Of a stretch of 64,000 nt of DNA, positions 8,310-16,903 are shown piece after piece. The stretch is from Agromyces ramosus (GTDB lineage Bacteria; Actinomycetota; Actinomycetes; Actinomycetales; Microbacteriaceae), in contig NZ_SGWY01000001.1 of NCBI RefSeq assembly GCF_004216665.1, forward strand, positions 1,321,498 to 1,385,497, written 5' to 3'. The notes beneath the pieces were generated by a model, which was not told where the DNA came from, did not search any database, and saw only the letters and a list, made by a program, of their open reading frames with translations. The position numbers were made by a program, and so were the translations under genes. Numbering within the stretch: position 1 is the stretch's first letter; the number at the start of each line of letters is the position of its first letter.

Positions 8310-8510
8310 TCAGGCCCCGACGCCGGTCGCGTTCGCGCCAGGCTCATCCGTGGCCTCGCCGAGCGCATCGCTCTCGTCGGGCACTCCCGGGATCTCGCCG
8401 TCCTCGGTCGGCGGCACGTCGATGTTGTACGACGACATCTCCTCAGGCGGCCGCTTCGTGTCGGGCTCCTCGCCCGGGTCGTCGGGCGCGGGCGTGTTGA
8501 TGTCCGACAT
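8310..8510 (-). CDS. Small acidic hypothetical protein
   Basis: 66 aa, strongly acidic and Pro-rich (MSDINTPAPDDPGEEPD...), with no predicted membrane segment or recognised domain. The start at 8510 has GGAG nine bases upstream. It is convergent with the NYN gene (21-nt gap) and divergent from the GntR gene. Probably disordered; function unknown. Confidence 0.5.
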   Translation of the reverse strand: MSDINTPAPDDPGEEPDTKRPPEEMSSYNIDVPPTEDGEIPGVPDESDALGEATDEPGANATGVGA

Positions 8511-8645
8511 GCGATGCTGCTCCGATCCCGGCGCCGACGGCGCCGCCGCGCCCAGTCTCGCGCTCGTCGCCCTCTCGCGGCAGGGGGTTGCGCCGGCGAT
8601 GGCGCCGGTGAAGACGACGCGGAACGATCCCACCCCACTCGCCTC

Positions 8646-8684
8646 ATGTGGTCTGACCACATGTGCTAATGTGGTCAGACCACA
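8646..8684 (+). promoter_or_regulatory. Twin FadR/LldR-type operators
   Basis: Two perfect palindromes upstream of the GntR gene: ATGTGGTCTGACCACAT at 8646-8662 and TGTGGTCAGACCACA at 8670-8684. Both contain TGGTCNGACCA, the site type bound by FadR-subfamily GntR regulators, LldR included. Their centres (8654 and 8677) are 23 bp apart, about two helical turns, so two dimers would sit on the same face. A TAATGT box (8667-8672) lies between them, so binding would probably block transcription. Autoregulation of the regulator-lldD pair is inferred. Confidence 0.8.
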
Positions 8685-8711
8685 GCGACGCGGCGGGAGG
8701 AGCGAACGATC

Positions 8712-9515
8712 ATGACGGATGCCCCGACGCGCCTGCCCGTGACATCCGACACTCCGCGCGCGTGGCAGGCCGTGCTCGAGCACGTCGAATCCGGCCTGCT
8801 GAGCGGAGCCCTCGCCCCGGGCGATCGCCTCCCCGGCGAGCGCGCGCTGTCGGCCGAACTCGGCGTCGGCCGGTCGAGCGTGCGCGAGGCGCTGCGCGTG
8901 CTGGAGGTGCTCGGACTCATCCGCACGCAGGCCGGTTCCGGGCCGAGCGCGGGCGCCATCATCATCTCCACGCCGGGCGGCGGCATGAGCGCGCTCATGC
9001 GCCTGCAGGTCGCCGCGCGCGGCTTCCCCGTCGCCGACATCGTGCGCACCCGCCTGATCCTCGAGACGTCGGTCGCCGGCGACCTCGCCGAGGCGACGCC
9101 GCGCGCCGACCTGTCGAGCGCAGCGGCGTTGCTCGACGCCATGGATGCGCCCGACCTCTCGCCGGCCGAGTTCCTCGCGCTCGACGCCGCGTTCCACCTC
9201 GCCCTCGCCGAGGCATCCGGCAACCAGGTCATCACCGCCACGATGGCGGGCCTGCGCAGCGGCATCGAGGGGTACGCCCGCGCGGGCGTGGCCACGATCG
9301 CCGACTGGGACGCGACATCCGCCCGCCTGCGGGCCGAGCACCGCGGCATCCTCACGGCGATCAGCGCAGCGGATGCCTCGACAGCGCGCACCCGCATCCA
9401 CGACCACATCTCGGGCTACTACGCCGAGACGTTCATCGCCCCGACCCCGACCACGACCACGACCCCGACCCCGACACCCACCACGACCCCGACCCCGACC
9501 ACGACTCCGAGGTGA
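8712..9515 (+). CDS. FadR-subfamily GntR regulator, probably LldR-like
   Basis: 267 aa. An N-terminal winged helix (about 18-85; [31 protein letters not shown]) is followed by an FCD ligand-binding domain (about 105-240, all-helical, with conserved R.xLE and H positions). The ribosome site GGGAGGAG is clear. The next gene is an L-lactate dehydrogenase, so lactate or a related 2-hydroxy acid is the likely effector. Odd feature: after the FCD domain (about residue 243) the protein ends in a Pro/Thr-only tail encoded by 11 hexamer repeats. Confidence 0.88.
   Translation: MTDAPTRLPVTSDTPRAWQAVLEHVESGLLSGALAPGDRLPGERALSAELGVGRSSVREALRVLEVLGLIRTQAGSGPSAGAIIISTPGGGMSALMRLQVAARGFPVADIVRTRLILETSVAGDLAEATPRADLSSAAALLDAMDAPDLSPAEFLALDAAFHLALAEASGNQVITATMAGLRSGIEGYARAGVATIADWDATSARLRAEHRGILTAISAADASTARTRIHDHISGYYAETFIAPTPTTTTTPTPTPTTTPTPTTTPR
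9441..9506 (+). repeat. Hexanucleotide microsatellite in the GntR gene
   Basis: Eleven consecutive 6-nt units of the type [C/A]CGACC, in frame, encoding the Pro-Thr tail of the regulator. A run of this kind can change length by slippage without frameshift. It ends 5 nt before the palindromic element at the stop codon. Confidence 0.85.
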
Positions 9516-9560
9516 CGCCAACCGTCCTTCGCGCACCCCGGAAGGACGATTCGCGTCATT
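9511..9560 (+). repeat. Dispersed palindromic element, copy 1
   Basis: An imperfect inverted repeat with 20-nt arms (9511-9530 and 9541-9560; 16 Watson-Crick pairs plus two G-T of 20) around a 10-nt loop. The right arm GAAGGACGATTCGCGTCAT is identical to the copy at 34205-34223. The stop codon of the GntR gene (9513-9515) lies inside the left arm. It separates the regulator from lldD and could act as attenuator, terminator or RNA-stability hairpin. Confidence 0.75.
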
Positions 9561-9592
9561 TCGCGACATCCGCACGAGAGAGAGCACCGACC

Positions 9593-10951
9593 ATGGTCCA
9601 GCGCCAGTTCCCGAACCCCAAGGAGCTCGCCGAGCTCATGCGCTTCAGGGCGCCGACGCTCAACGCCACCGACCGGCGCCTCGAGAAGGCCCTGACGATC
9701 GCCGACCTGCGCGACATCGCGAAGCGCCGCACGCCGAAGGCGCCGTTCGACTACACCGAGGGCGCTGCCGAGGGCGAGCTCTCGATCGCCCGCGCGCGTC
9801 AGGCGTTTCAGGACATCGAGTTCCACCCGTCGATCCTGCGCAACGTGCCCGTGGTCGACACGAGCCGCGAGGTGCTCGGCGGCCCGAGCGCGCTGCCCTT
9901 CGGCATCGCCCCGACCGGATTCACCCGACTCATGCAGACCGAGGGCGAAGAGGCCGGCGCCGGGGCGGCAGGGGCCGCGGGCATCCCGTTCACGCTCTCC
10001 ACGCTCGGCACCACCTCGATCGAGGGCGTGAAGGCGGCGAACCCCCACGGACGCAACTGGTTCCAGCTCTACGTGATGCGCGACCGCGAGATCTCGTACG
10101 AGCTCGCCCGCCGCGCGGCATCCGCCGGCTTCGACACCCTGTTCTTCACGGTCGACACGCCCGTCGCGGGTGCGCGTCTGCGCGACAAGCGCAACGGCTT
10201 CTCGATCCCGCCGCAGCTGACGCCCGGGACCATCATCAACGCGATCCCCCGCCCGGCGTGGTGGATCAACTTCCTCACGACGCCGAAGCTCGAGTTCGCC
10301 TCGCTCTCGTCGACCGGCGGCACGGTCGGCGAGCTGCTCGACTCCGCGATGGACCCGACGATCTCGCTCGAGGACCTCGACGTCATCCGCGAGATCTGGC
10401 CGGGCAACATCGTGGTCAAGGGCGTGCAGACCGTCGAGGACGCGAGGATCCTCGCCGGCAAGGGCGTCGACGGCGTCGTGCTCTCCAACCACGGCGGCCG
10501 CCAGCTCGACCGGGCGCCCATCCCGTTCCACCTGCTGCCCCACGTCGTGCGCGAGGTCGGAGCGGACATGGAGGTGCACCTCGACACGGGCATCATGTCG
10601 GGCGCCGACATCGTCGCGTCGATCGCGCTCGGTGCGCGCTTCACGCTCATCGGCCGGGCGTACCTCTACGGCCTCATGGCCGGCGGCCGTCGGGGCGTCG
10701 ACAAGACGATCGACATCCTCCGCACCGAGATCGTGCGCACGATGAAGCTGCTCGAGGTCGCCACGCTCGACGAGCTCGGCCCGCAGCACGTGACCCAGCT
10801 CGCGCGACTCCAGCCGATCGCGAAGCCGGTGGCGGCTGCCGCGGAGGCGGCTGCCTCGTCGAAGCCCACGACCGTGCGCTCGCCGCGTCCCTCCTCGGCG
10901 TCGACGTCGGCGGCCGTGAAGCCCGCCGCACGGAGCTCCGTCACGAAGTAG
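9593..10951 (+). CDS. lldD: L-lactate dehydrogenase (FMN-dependent, LldD family)
   Basis: 452 aa. An alpha-hydroxy-acid oxidising enzyme with an (alpha/beta)8 barrel. The catalytic base His300 lies in SNHGGRQLD, and the FMN and substrate motifs [18 protein letters not shown] and [11 protein letters not shown] are present. It oxidises L-lactate to pyruvate with FMN and normally passes electrons to the membrane quinone pool. A C-terminal tail of about 45 residues (Ala/Ser/Lys/Pro) exceeds the usual family end. It follows the GntR regulator; the start has a GAGAGAG ribosome site. Control by the twin operators is expected. Substrate could also be another 2-hydroxy acid. Confidence 0.88.
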   Translation: MVQRQFPNPKELAELMRFRAPTLNATDRRLEKALTIADLRDIAKRRTPKAPFDYTEGAAEGELSIARARQAFQDIEFHPSILRNVPVVDTSREVLGGPSALPFGIAPTGFTRLMQTEGEEAGAGAAGAAGIPFTLSTLGTTSIEGVKAANPHGRNWFQLYVMRDREISYELARRAASAGFDTLFFTVDTPVAGARLRDKRNGFSIPPQLTPGTIINAIPRPAWWINFLTTPKLEFASLSSTGGTVGELLDSAMDPTISLEDLDVIREIWPGNIVVKGVQTVEDARILAGKGVDGVVLSNHGGRQLDRAPIPFHLLPHVVREVGADMEVHLDTGIMSGADIVASIALGARFTLIGRAYLYGLMAGGRRGVDKTIDILRTEIVRTMKLLEVATLDELGPQHVTQLARLQPIAKPVAAAAEAAASSKPTTVRSPRPSSASTSAAVKPAARSSVTK

Positions 10952-11459
10952 CCGGCGGAATGCGGCGGCCCGGCAGCCGCACGTACTGCGGCACCCGCTC
11001 GGCGTACCGCGCGTACTCGCCGCCGAACTGGCGTCGGAGCTCGCGTTCCTCCACGACCGAGCCTCCGAGGTGCTCGACGAGGACGGCCACGGGCACCGTC
11101 GCCGCCACCCAGGCGGATCCGCGCAGCACGCCGACACCGAGGTGGATGAGCCACCATCCGAGGTACATGGGGTGGCGGCTGAAGGCGTACGGTCCAGTCG
11201 TGACGAGCGATTCCGGCTGCTCGAGCTGGAACTCCCCGGAGGTGCGACGGCGACGTTCGACGAGCGCCCACACGTTCAGCGCGCATCCTGCGGCGAGCAG
11301 GGCGGCACCCGCCGCCCGCGTGGGTGAGCGCGGGCCAGGGAGCGGAGCGGGGCGAACGCGTTCGAGCAGGAGCACCGCGACGACGCCCACGGCAGACCCC
11401 GCCGGCAGCGGCAGGTTCTGGTAGATCGCCTTGGCGCGCTGGGCGACGTTCGGCATCAT
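10941..11459 (-). CDS. Isoprenylcysteine-type / phospholipid methyltransferase-like membrane protein
   Basis: 172 aa. Several hydrophobic segments and the motif [18 protein letters not shown]...FG.EYARY are typical of the isoprenylcysteine carboxyl-methyltransferase (ICMT/PEMT) superfamily in bacteria. The substrate cannot be told from sequence. The start ATG (11459) overlaps the stop of the upstream gene (ATGA), so the two are coupled. The 3' end overlaps lldD by 11 nt tail to tail. Confidence 0.75.
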   Translation of the reverse strand: MMPNVAQRAKAIYQNLPLPAGSAVGVVAVLLLERVRPAPLPGPRSPTRAAGAALLAAGCALNVWALVERRRRTSGEFQLEQPESLVTTGPYAFSRHPMYLGWWLIHLGVGVLRGSAWVAATVPVAVLVEHLGGSVVEERELRRQFGGEYARYAERVPQYVRLPGRRIPPATS

Positions 11460-11761
11460 GACACCCGCTCCGCGTGTGCAGGGCGTGAACCCCGCCGCTC
11501 CCATGCCGCCCGATACCGGACGAACCACACCAGCATCAGCGCGGACGCGGCCAGGTAGAAGGTGTGCAGGAACCAGATCGGCCCGAACGGCAGGCTGAAC
11601 ACGTAGAACGAGTAGAGGGCGTTGCCCGCGTTCGTGATCGCGAGGTTGCCGAGGCTGTACGAGGAGAGGTCCCTCGTGCGCGCGGCCTTCACCAGCATGG
11701 GCAGGTAGCTCATGGCGAAGAGGCCGGTCGACAGGACGCCGGCGAACACGGCGAGGTCCAT
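11456..11761 (-). CDS. Small PQ-loop / SemiSWEET-like membrane protein
   Basis: 101 aa with three hydrophobic segments (about 2-22, 35-60, 62-82). The pattern SYLPML..ARTRDLSSYSLGNLAI..AGNALYSFYV resembles the three-helix half-transporters of the PQ-loop/SemiSWEET group. Start at 11761 is chosen because a TAACCT -10 box lies 7 nt upstream (leaderless); an in-frame ATG further upstream would put a hydrophilic stretch before the first helix. Forms a two-gene unit with the ICMT-like gene. Confidence 0.6.
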   Translation of the reverse strand: MDLAVFAGVLSTGLFAMSYLPMLVKAARTRDLSSYSLGNLAITNAGNALYSFYVFSLPFGPIWFLHTFYLAASALMLVWFVRYRAAWERRGSRPAHAERVS

Positions 11762-11768
11762 GGCACAG

Positions 11769-11774
11769 AGGTTA
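11769..11774 (-). promoter_or_regulatory. -10 box of leaderless transcript (SemiSWEET-like gene)
   Basis: TAACCT on the minus strand, ending 7 nt before the ATG at 11761; no ribosome site is present. Confidence 0.5.
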
Positions 11775-11870
11775 CGAAGCCGACCGTGCCGCGGCATCCG
11801 GAGAATCACCCATTCCGCGGATGCCTCCTGGATCGGGTTCCCCCTCCGAATACGACCCGCCGACCCTGAG

Positions 11871-13502
11871 TCAGATCAGGGCGTGCTCGTAGGCGTAGGC
11901 GGTGGCCGCCGCGCGCGAGGAGATGCCGAGCTTCGTGAACACGTTGCTGAGGTGCCGGTCGACGGTCTTCTCGCTGACGTAGAGCTCGCCGGCGATGGCG
12001 CGGTTCGTCTTGCCCTCCGCCACGAGCCGCACGACCTCGATCTCGCGCGGCGTCAGCGGAGTCGGCGGCGCGCCCGGCGCACGACGCGACAGCGCATCCA
12101 CCGCGATCACATCGGGCACGGCGCCGAGCTCCTCGAACACGGCACGCGCCGCATCGAGCTCCATGGATGCCGAGTCCTCATCGGCGAGCGCACGGCGTGC
12201 CCGCGCCGTGAGCACCCGGCACCGCGCCGCGTCGTAGGGCATGTCGAGTTCCTGCAGGATCCGCCATGCCGAGCGCAACTCGTCGAGCGCTCCCTCCGCA
12301 TCGCCCTCCTCGATGCGCACCGCCGCGTCGCTCCGCGCCGCGAGCGCCCGCACCATGGGCACCGCAGCGTCGAGCGCGGCGGCCGTGAGCTCGTCGGCGG
12401 CCTCGCGCGCGGCCGCGGCATCGCCCGCCGCGAGCTCGATCTCGACGACGGCGACGAGCAGCTGCCGCCTGGTCGCCGGATCGGCCTCTCCGATCGCCGC
12501 GTGCACCAGTGCCCGTGCGTCGCGCACCCGGCCCTGTGCGAGTCGCAGCAGCGCCAGGCCGGGCTGCGGCGGGTAACCGCCCTCACCCGCGCGGTGGTAC
12601 GACCGCTCCGCCGCGTCGAACTCGCCGCGGAGCCGATGCACCTCCGCCTCCTCGTACCACGCGCCGAACGCGCCCGACCAGTCGCCGATCCGCACCCGCT
12701 CCTGTGCCACCCGCGCGGCGGCCATCGCGTCGGACCATGCGCCGTGCAGGCTGTAGAGCGCCGCACGGTGCGCCTGGCATTGGCCCGTGAACATCACCAT
12801 GTCGGGGCGCTCGCCGCACCAGCGCTCGAGCGCGATCGTCCACTCGCGGGCGCGGCGCACGTCGAAAGCCAGGTGGCACGTGCCGATCACCGAGCAGTAG
12901 ACGACCCCGGATGCCACGGGCGAGACCTCGCCGGCGGTGACCGCCACCATCGCCTCGTCGAGCAGCGCGAGCCCCGGTGCCGGCTTCCCGAGCATGATGA
13001 GGGCCTGCCCCTGCCCGAGCTGCGCGAGCGTCATCGCGTCGCGGTCCCCGACGCGGTCGGCGGCGGCGAAGGCCTCGGCGAACGTGCGCTCGGCGCCGGC
13101 CGGCTCCCCCGAGTACAGCGCCTCGAGCGCGGCCGCGACGAGCAGGAGCCCCTCGGCCGTGGCGCTGCCGTCGGCGGTGCCGGCGATCCGGCGCGCTCGG
13201 GCGAGCCAGCCGCTGCTGCGGGCCTCGTCGCCCTTGCCGCCGAGGTAGAGCCCGATCCAGGTGGCGCATCGAGCCGCACCAGCCCGGTCCTCGATGCCGA
13301 GGAATGCCTCGTGCGCCCGCGTCGCGAGGTCGATGCCCTCGTCCTCCCGGCCGAGCAGGAGCGCGACCGTCGAGAGCCGCTCGAGGTCGGGCCCACCGAG
13401 CCGGTCATCGCGGTCGGCCTCGGTGAACGCCTCGAACGCCGCTTCCCAGCGGTGGTCGTCGAACGCCGCGCGGCCACGGTCGAGCACGGTCGAGCCGGTC
13501 AT
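11871..13502 (-). CDS. LuxR-family regulator with TPR-like N-terminus
   Basis: 543 aa. Residues 1-460 are helical repeats of TPR type, rich in Ala and Glu. Residues 478-540 are a LuxR/NarL helix-turn-helix (LTPREIEVVRLVAEGKTNRAIAGELYVSEKTVDRHLSNVFTKL). There is no ATPase (Walker A) segment, so it is shorter than LAL/MalT regulators, and there is no receiver domain. The ribosome site GGAGG lies about ten bases before the ATG. The signal is not evident; the neighbours give no clear target. Confidence 0.85.
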   Translation of the reverse strand: MTGSTVLDRGRAAFDDHRWEAAFEAFTEADRDDRLGGPDLERLSTVALLLGREDEGIDLATRAHEAFLGIEDRAGAARCATWIGLYLGGKGDEARSSGWLARARRIAGTADGSATAEGLLLVAAALEALYSGEPAGAERTFAEAFAAADRVGDRDAMTLAQLGQGQALIMLGKPAPGLALLDEAMVAVTAGEVSPVASGVVYCSVIGTCHLAFDVRRAREWTIALERWCGERPDMVMFTGQCQAHRAALYSLHGAWSDAMAAARVAQERVRIGDWSGAFGAWYEEAEVHRLRGEFDAAERSYHRAGEGGYPPQPGLALLRLAQGRVRDARALVHAAIGEADPATRRQLLVAVVEIELAAGDAAAAREAADELTAAALDAAVPMVRALAARSDAAVRIEEGDAEGALDELRSAWRILQELDMPYDAARCRVLTARARRALADEDSASMELDAARAVFEELGAVPDVIAVDALSRRAPGAPPTPLTPREIEVVRLVAEGKTNRAIAGELYVSEKTVDRHLSNVFTKLGISSRAAATAYAYEHALI

Positions 13503-13520
13503 CGCGCCGCCCGCCTCCGG

Positions 13521-14018
13521 TCAGGACCGCCCGAATCGGGCGGTGCGCCGGCCCAACCGACGGACACGCTTCAGGTCGGCCTCGGCCTGCTCGCGATCGG
13601 TCGGCGTCGTGATCGACGCCGCGATCGTGTGGAACGCGACGAACTCCGCCATCTTGCGCGCCCGCTTCGCCTGCGCACGCCGCCGCTTGATCGTCTTGGC
13701 TCGTCGCTTGACGTCGGAATCCTCGAGCGCCTTTCGCCGTGCGTCGCCCGAGCTCGTGGCTCGGACCGACGCGAGCTCGAGGCGCGAAGCTGCCCGCTTG
13801 GCGGTCCGCTTCGCGCGTTGCGGATTCGCGTCGAGTTCGCGCCGCGCCGCGCGCACGTCCTCCTGGGCGGAGGCCGTGACCGCCTCGAGGCTCGCGCGGG
13901 CGTCGCGCGACAGTGTCTTCGCCAGCTTCCGCGTCTCCCTGCCCGCCCGCTTCGCCTCGGCGACGGCCTTGCGCGCCTCGCGTCGTTCGCGGCGCTGCAC
14001 CTCGTTCGCCCGTGCCAT
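13521..14018 (-). CDS. Highly basic coiled-coil hypothetical protein
   Basis: 165 aa, dominated by Arg, Lys, Ala and Glu, with long predicted helices (MARANEVQRRERREARKAVAEAKRAGR...). No domain is recognised and no membrane segment is seen. GGGAGG precedes the ATG. The composition suggests nucleic-acid binding or a ribosome- or nucleoid-associated protein, but this is inference. Confidence 0.6.
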   Translation of the reverse strand: MARANEVQRRERREARKAVAEAKRAGRETRKLAKTLSRDARASLEAVTASAQEDVRAARRELDANPQRAKRTAKRAASRLELASVRATSSGDARRKALEDSDVKRRAKTIKRRRAQAKRARKMAEFVAFHTIAASITTPTDREQAEADLKRVRRLGRRTARFGRS

Positions 14019-14135
14019 GACACCCTCCCATCGGGTTTCACGACCAGTGTGGCACCGGAGCCGACGCTGCGCACGGCGGTTGACGGCCCCCGGTGCGGGC
14101 GGCTACCCGCGCTCGGGAGGCGACGCCTCCGCCGC

Positions 14136-14849
14136 TCAGACCTCGATCGCCCCGCCGTGCTCCTGGAGGTGGCGCCGCAGGGTGAGCTCGGGGTCCGATG
14201 CCTGGCGCTCCCGATATCCCGCGAAGTCGAGCTGCCGGCGCAGACTCGTGCCCTCCCGCATCTGATCGGCCTGCGCGGTCTCGGTGCGCTGGATCTGCCG
14301 GGCCAGTTCGACGACGTCGTCCACGCGGTCGGATGCCACGACCAGCACGCCGTCGTCGTCGGCGAACACGTGATCCGCCTCGGTCACGGCGATCCCGTCG
14401 AGGAACGCGGTCGGCATCCGACGACCGGCGGGCGGCACGCGACGGGGACCGTAGGGGCACGCGCCCAGGCTGAACACCGGCAGGCCGATCTCGCGGAGCT
14501 GGGCGGTGTCGCGGTGCAGGCCCCAGACGACCACCGCGGCGAGCCCGGCACGCTCCGCCTCGAGCACCATCAGGTCGCCGATGCACGCCTCGTCGAGTCG
14601 GCCGCCGTTGTCGATCACGAGCACGTCGCCGGGAGCCGCGTCGTCGATCGTCTCGAGCAGCACGTCGACGCTGCCGAGGTGCGTGACCGGACGCGCGCGT
14701 CCTCCGAGCGGCGGGCACGGCGCCAGCGCCCGAATGGCGACCGGCGCGAGGCGCGCGTCGACGCCGAGGCGCAGTGCCGCGTCGGCGAGCGCCGCGGTCG
14801 GCGGTGCGGATGCCCCGGAGACGGGTGTTGCGGCAGTGGCGTCGTGCAT
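14136..14849 (-). CDS. RraA-family protein (aldolase-like / RNase-regulator fold)
   Basis: 237 aa. The RraA fold is seen from GDVLVIDNGGRLDEACIGDLMVLEAERAGLA to the metal/substrate motif WGLHRDTAQLREIGLPVFSLG, which keeps the Arg-Asp pair. Homologues are either 4-hydroxy-4-methyl-2-oxoglutarate aldolases or regulators of RNase E; actinobacterial members are usually the former or unknown. The start at 14849 has a clear GGAGG. A helical C-terminal extension of about 45 residues follows the fold. Confidence 0.75.
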   Translation of the reverse strand: MHDATAATPVSGASAPPTAALADAALRLGVDARLAPVAIRALAPCPPLGGRARPVTHLGSVDVLLETIDDAAPGDVLVIDNGGRLDEACIGDLMVLEAERAGLAAVVVWGLHRDTAQLREIGLPVFSLGACPYGPRRVPPAGRRMPTAFLDGIAVTEADHVFADDDGVLVVASDRVDDVVELARQIQRTETAQADQMREGTSLRRQLDFAGYRERQASDPELTLRRHLQEHGGAIEV

Positions 14850-14919
14850 GATCGACCTCCGAATCGTGCTGGCGGTTCGAGCATGCCACGCGGACGCGTG
14901 CCGCGCCCGCGGCATCCGC

Positions 14920-15267
14920 TCAGTCCTCGTCGATGAGCTCGAGCAGCTTCTTCGCCTCGTCGCGGATCTCGTCGTGGTCGAATTGCCCGGCGCGGCTCTC
15001 GAGCGCGATCACGCCGCAACGGTGCACCTTCGTGAAGTCGCCGTATGGGAACTTGTAGTGGCCCTTGGTCTCCCGGGCGACCTCGTCGTCGACGCCGAGA
15101 TGCCAGTGGCCGTACTCGGCCCAGCCGTGCTTCTCGATGAACGCGTTCTCCTCGTCGGGCGTCGGGGCGTCCTCGCTCCAGTCGTCGCGCTCGTCGCGGA
15201 CGACCTTGCCGTCACGTACGAGCGAGCGAGCCTGACGGAGTCCTGGCTCGTGCAGCTTCACGGTCAT
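14920..15267 (-). CDS. Conserved hypothetical protein (115 aa)
   Basis: 115 aa, hydrophilic and acidic, rich in aromatic and charged residues (HGWAEYGHWHLG, HYKFPYGDFTKVHRCGVIALESRAGQ). It appears to be a single small soluble domain. GGAGGGAG precedes the ATG. I do not recognise a named family or function. It stands alone between RraA and the 238-aa protein. Confidence 0.65.
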   Translation of the reverse strand: MTVKLHEPGLRQARSLVRDGKVVRDERDDWSEDAPTPDEENAFIEKHGWAEYGHWHLGVDDEVARETKGHYKFPYGDFTKVHRCGVIALESRAGQFDHDEIRDEAKKLLELIDED

Positions 15268-15349
15268 GCGGTGCTCCCTCCTCGGAAAGCGGTCGCACGA
15301 GGTCCGCCGTGCGATCACCTTCCCGGTCTACGAGCGCGCGGGCGTCGCG

Positions 15350-16066
15350 TCAACGGGTTGCGGATGCCGCGAGAGGGCTCTGCTCGGTCGCCGACGCGCT
15401 GGCAGGGCCGGCGACGTCGATGCGCGTTCGGCCTCCCACGAAGCGCTCGGTGTCCGACACCGCCGCGGTGAGCAGGGCGACGAGCTGGTCGTCGGGATCG
15501 ACCACGCAGGCCCGTGCGATCCCGTCGACCGCGACGGTCACGATGTCGCGGCATTGCCGGACGGTCATCCCGGGCCGCATGCGCACACGGGGCATCTCGT
15601 CGATGAACCGGGTCGCCCACTCATCCGCATCGGGGGCTGCGCGGAGCGCCGCCCGGGCCAGGGTCGCCGCCTCGACAGCGGACTCATCGCGCCGGTCGCG
15701 GAGGACATCGAGGGCGACATGCAGCCCCACGGCCTGCGAGCGCTGGCGCTCCTCGGCGACGATGGGCAGGGCGGCATGCGCGGCTCGCACGGCGAGCAGG
15801 ACGTCGAGCAACGGATCGTCGCTCGTCAGGCCGACGACGCTCGGGATCAGCGGCGTGAGCCGGGCGCGGCCGGTGTCGCTCGTGCGGTCGTTCACCATGC
15901 GGGCGAGATGCGCGAGCGTTCCGTGCGTGCAGGCGGGATGGTCGCTCCAGCGCTCTCCCGCGAGATACGAGGCGAACTCCATGAAGCACGCCCCACTGCG
16001 TGGTGAGCGGTGCCGGCCGGGAGACAGGATCGGCAGGAACTCGGTTTGGGCGATCACGCTGCGCAT
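15350..16066 (-). CDS. Hypothetical protein (238 aa)
   Basis: 238 aa, mostly helical, with an N-terminal segment MRSVIAQTEFLPILSPGRHRS, then CFMEFASYLAGERWSDHPACTHGTLAHLARMVND, which looks like a small conserved actinobacterial domain. No catalytic motif or membrane segment is seen. The start has GAGGAGG. Divergent from the TetR gene (99-nt spacer), which may regulate it; that is inference only. Confidence 0.6.
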   Translation of the reverse strand: MRSVIAQTEFLPILSPGRHRSPRSGACFMEFASYLAGERWSDHPACTHGTLAHLARMVNDRTSDTGRARLTPLIPSVVGLTSDDPLLDVLLAVRAAHAALPIVAEERQRSQAVGLHVALDVLRDRRDESAVEAATLARAALRAAPDADEWATRFIDEMPRVRMRPGMTVRQCRDIVTVAVDGIARACVVDPDDQLVALLTAAVSDTERFVGGRTRIDVAGPASASATEQSPLAASATR

Positions 16067-16153
16067 GGGAACCTCCTCGCTCCCTCCACTCTGCGCTCGT
16101 CCGGCCCGGGATTCAAGGCCGATCGACGACGGGCGGGAGCAACCACCGTTCCG

Positions 16154-16159
16154 TACCAT
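16154..16159 (+). promoter_or_regulatory. -10 box of leaderless transcript (TetR gene)
   Basis: TACCAT followed by exactly 6 nt and the ATG at 16166; no ribosome site. Confidence 0.55.
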
Positions 16160-16165
16160 GCAGAT

Positions 16166-16744
16166 ATGGCACGCAGGGGTGCGTACGCGAAGGGCGTCGC
16201 GAAGCGCGAGGAGATCCTCACCGCGGCGCTCGACGTGATCGCGCGCAACGGGTACCGCCGCACGTCGGTGCGCGAGCTCGCCGACGCCGTCGGGCTCAGC
16301 CAAGCCGGCCTCCTGCACTACTTCGCATCGAAGGAGGAGCTCTTCCAGGAGATCCTCCGCAAGCGCGACGACGTCGACATGGCGGCGTTCGACGACGAGC
16401 GCGAGCATCGCATCGACGGGTTCTTCGCGCTGATCCGGCACAACTCCGAGGTGCCGGGGCTCGTGCAGCTCTACGCCCAGGTCTCGACCGAGGCGTGCGA
16501 CCCCGAGCACCCGGCGCATGCCTTCTTCGTCGAGCGCTACGAGCAGTTCCGCGAAATATTCGGCAAGCTCCTGCGCGAGGAGCAGGCGGCGGGCAACATC
16601 GACCCCGACCTCGACGCCGACCGCATCGCCAACCTGTTCCTGGCCGCCGCCGATGGCCTCCAGACCCAGTGGATGCTCGATCCCTCGATCGACATGGCCG
16701 ACCACGTCGCCTACCTCTGGCACCTCGTCACGCGAAGGGACTGA
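16166..16744 (+). CDS. TetR/AcrR-family regulator
   Basis: 192 aa. The N-terminal helix-turn-helix (about 12-58; ILTAALDVIARNGYRRTSVRELADAVGLSQAGLLHYFASKEELF) is a standard TetR DNA-binding domain. The helical ligand domain (about 70-190) has no specific signature. The gene is leaderless. Target and ligand are unknown; the divergent 238-aa gene is a candidate. Confidence 0.85.
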   Translation: MARRGAYAKGVAKREEILTAALDVIARNGYRRTSVRELADAVGLSQAGLLHYFASKEELFQEILRKRDDVDMAAFDDEREHRIDGFFALIRHNSEVPGLVQLYAQVSTEACDPEHPAHAFFVERYEQFREIFGKLLREEQAAGNIDPDLDADRIANLFLAAADGLQTQWMLDPSIDMADHVAYLWHLVTRRD

Positions 16745-16903
16745 GCGGATGCCGCGGGCACCGCCCGCGTCCACGACGTGCCGTCAGTGGTCGCCGACCA
16801 CGCCCTCGCGGGGGCGAAGCCACGCGTCGCCCGGTGAACGCGCGGATCGCGTGCCCCGAACGGGGTACGTGACCCGCGGCGACACGCCCAGCATGCTTGC
16901 GAC

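Noticed and set aside
9441..9506. Repeat array considered as CRISPR
   Set aside because: Six-base in-frame units without spacers; a coding microsatellite.
11712..14936. 1074-codon plus-strand frame
   Set aside because: Shadow of the LuxR gene and neighbours; no ribosome site or recognisable domain.
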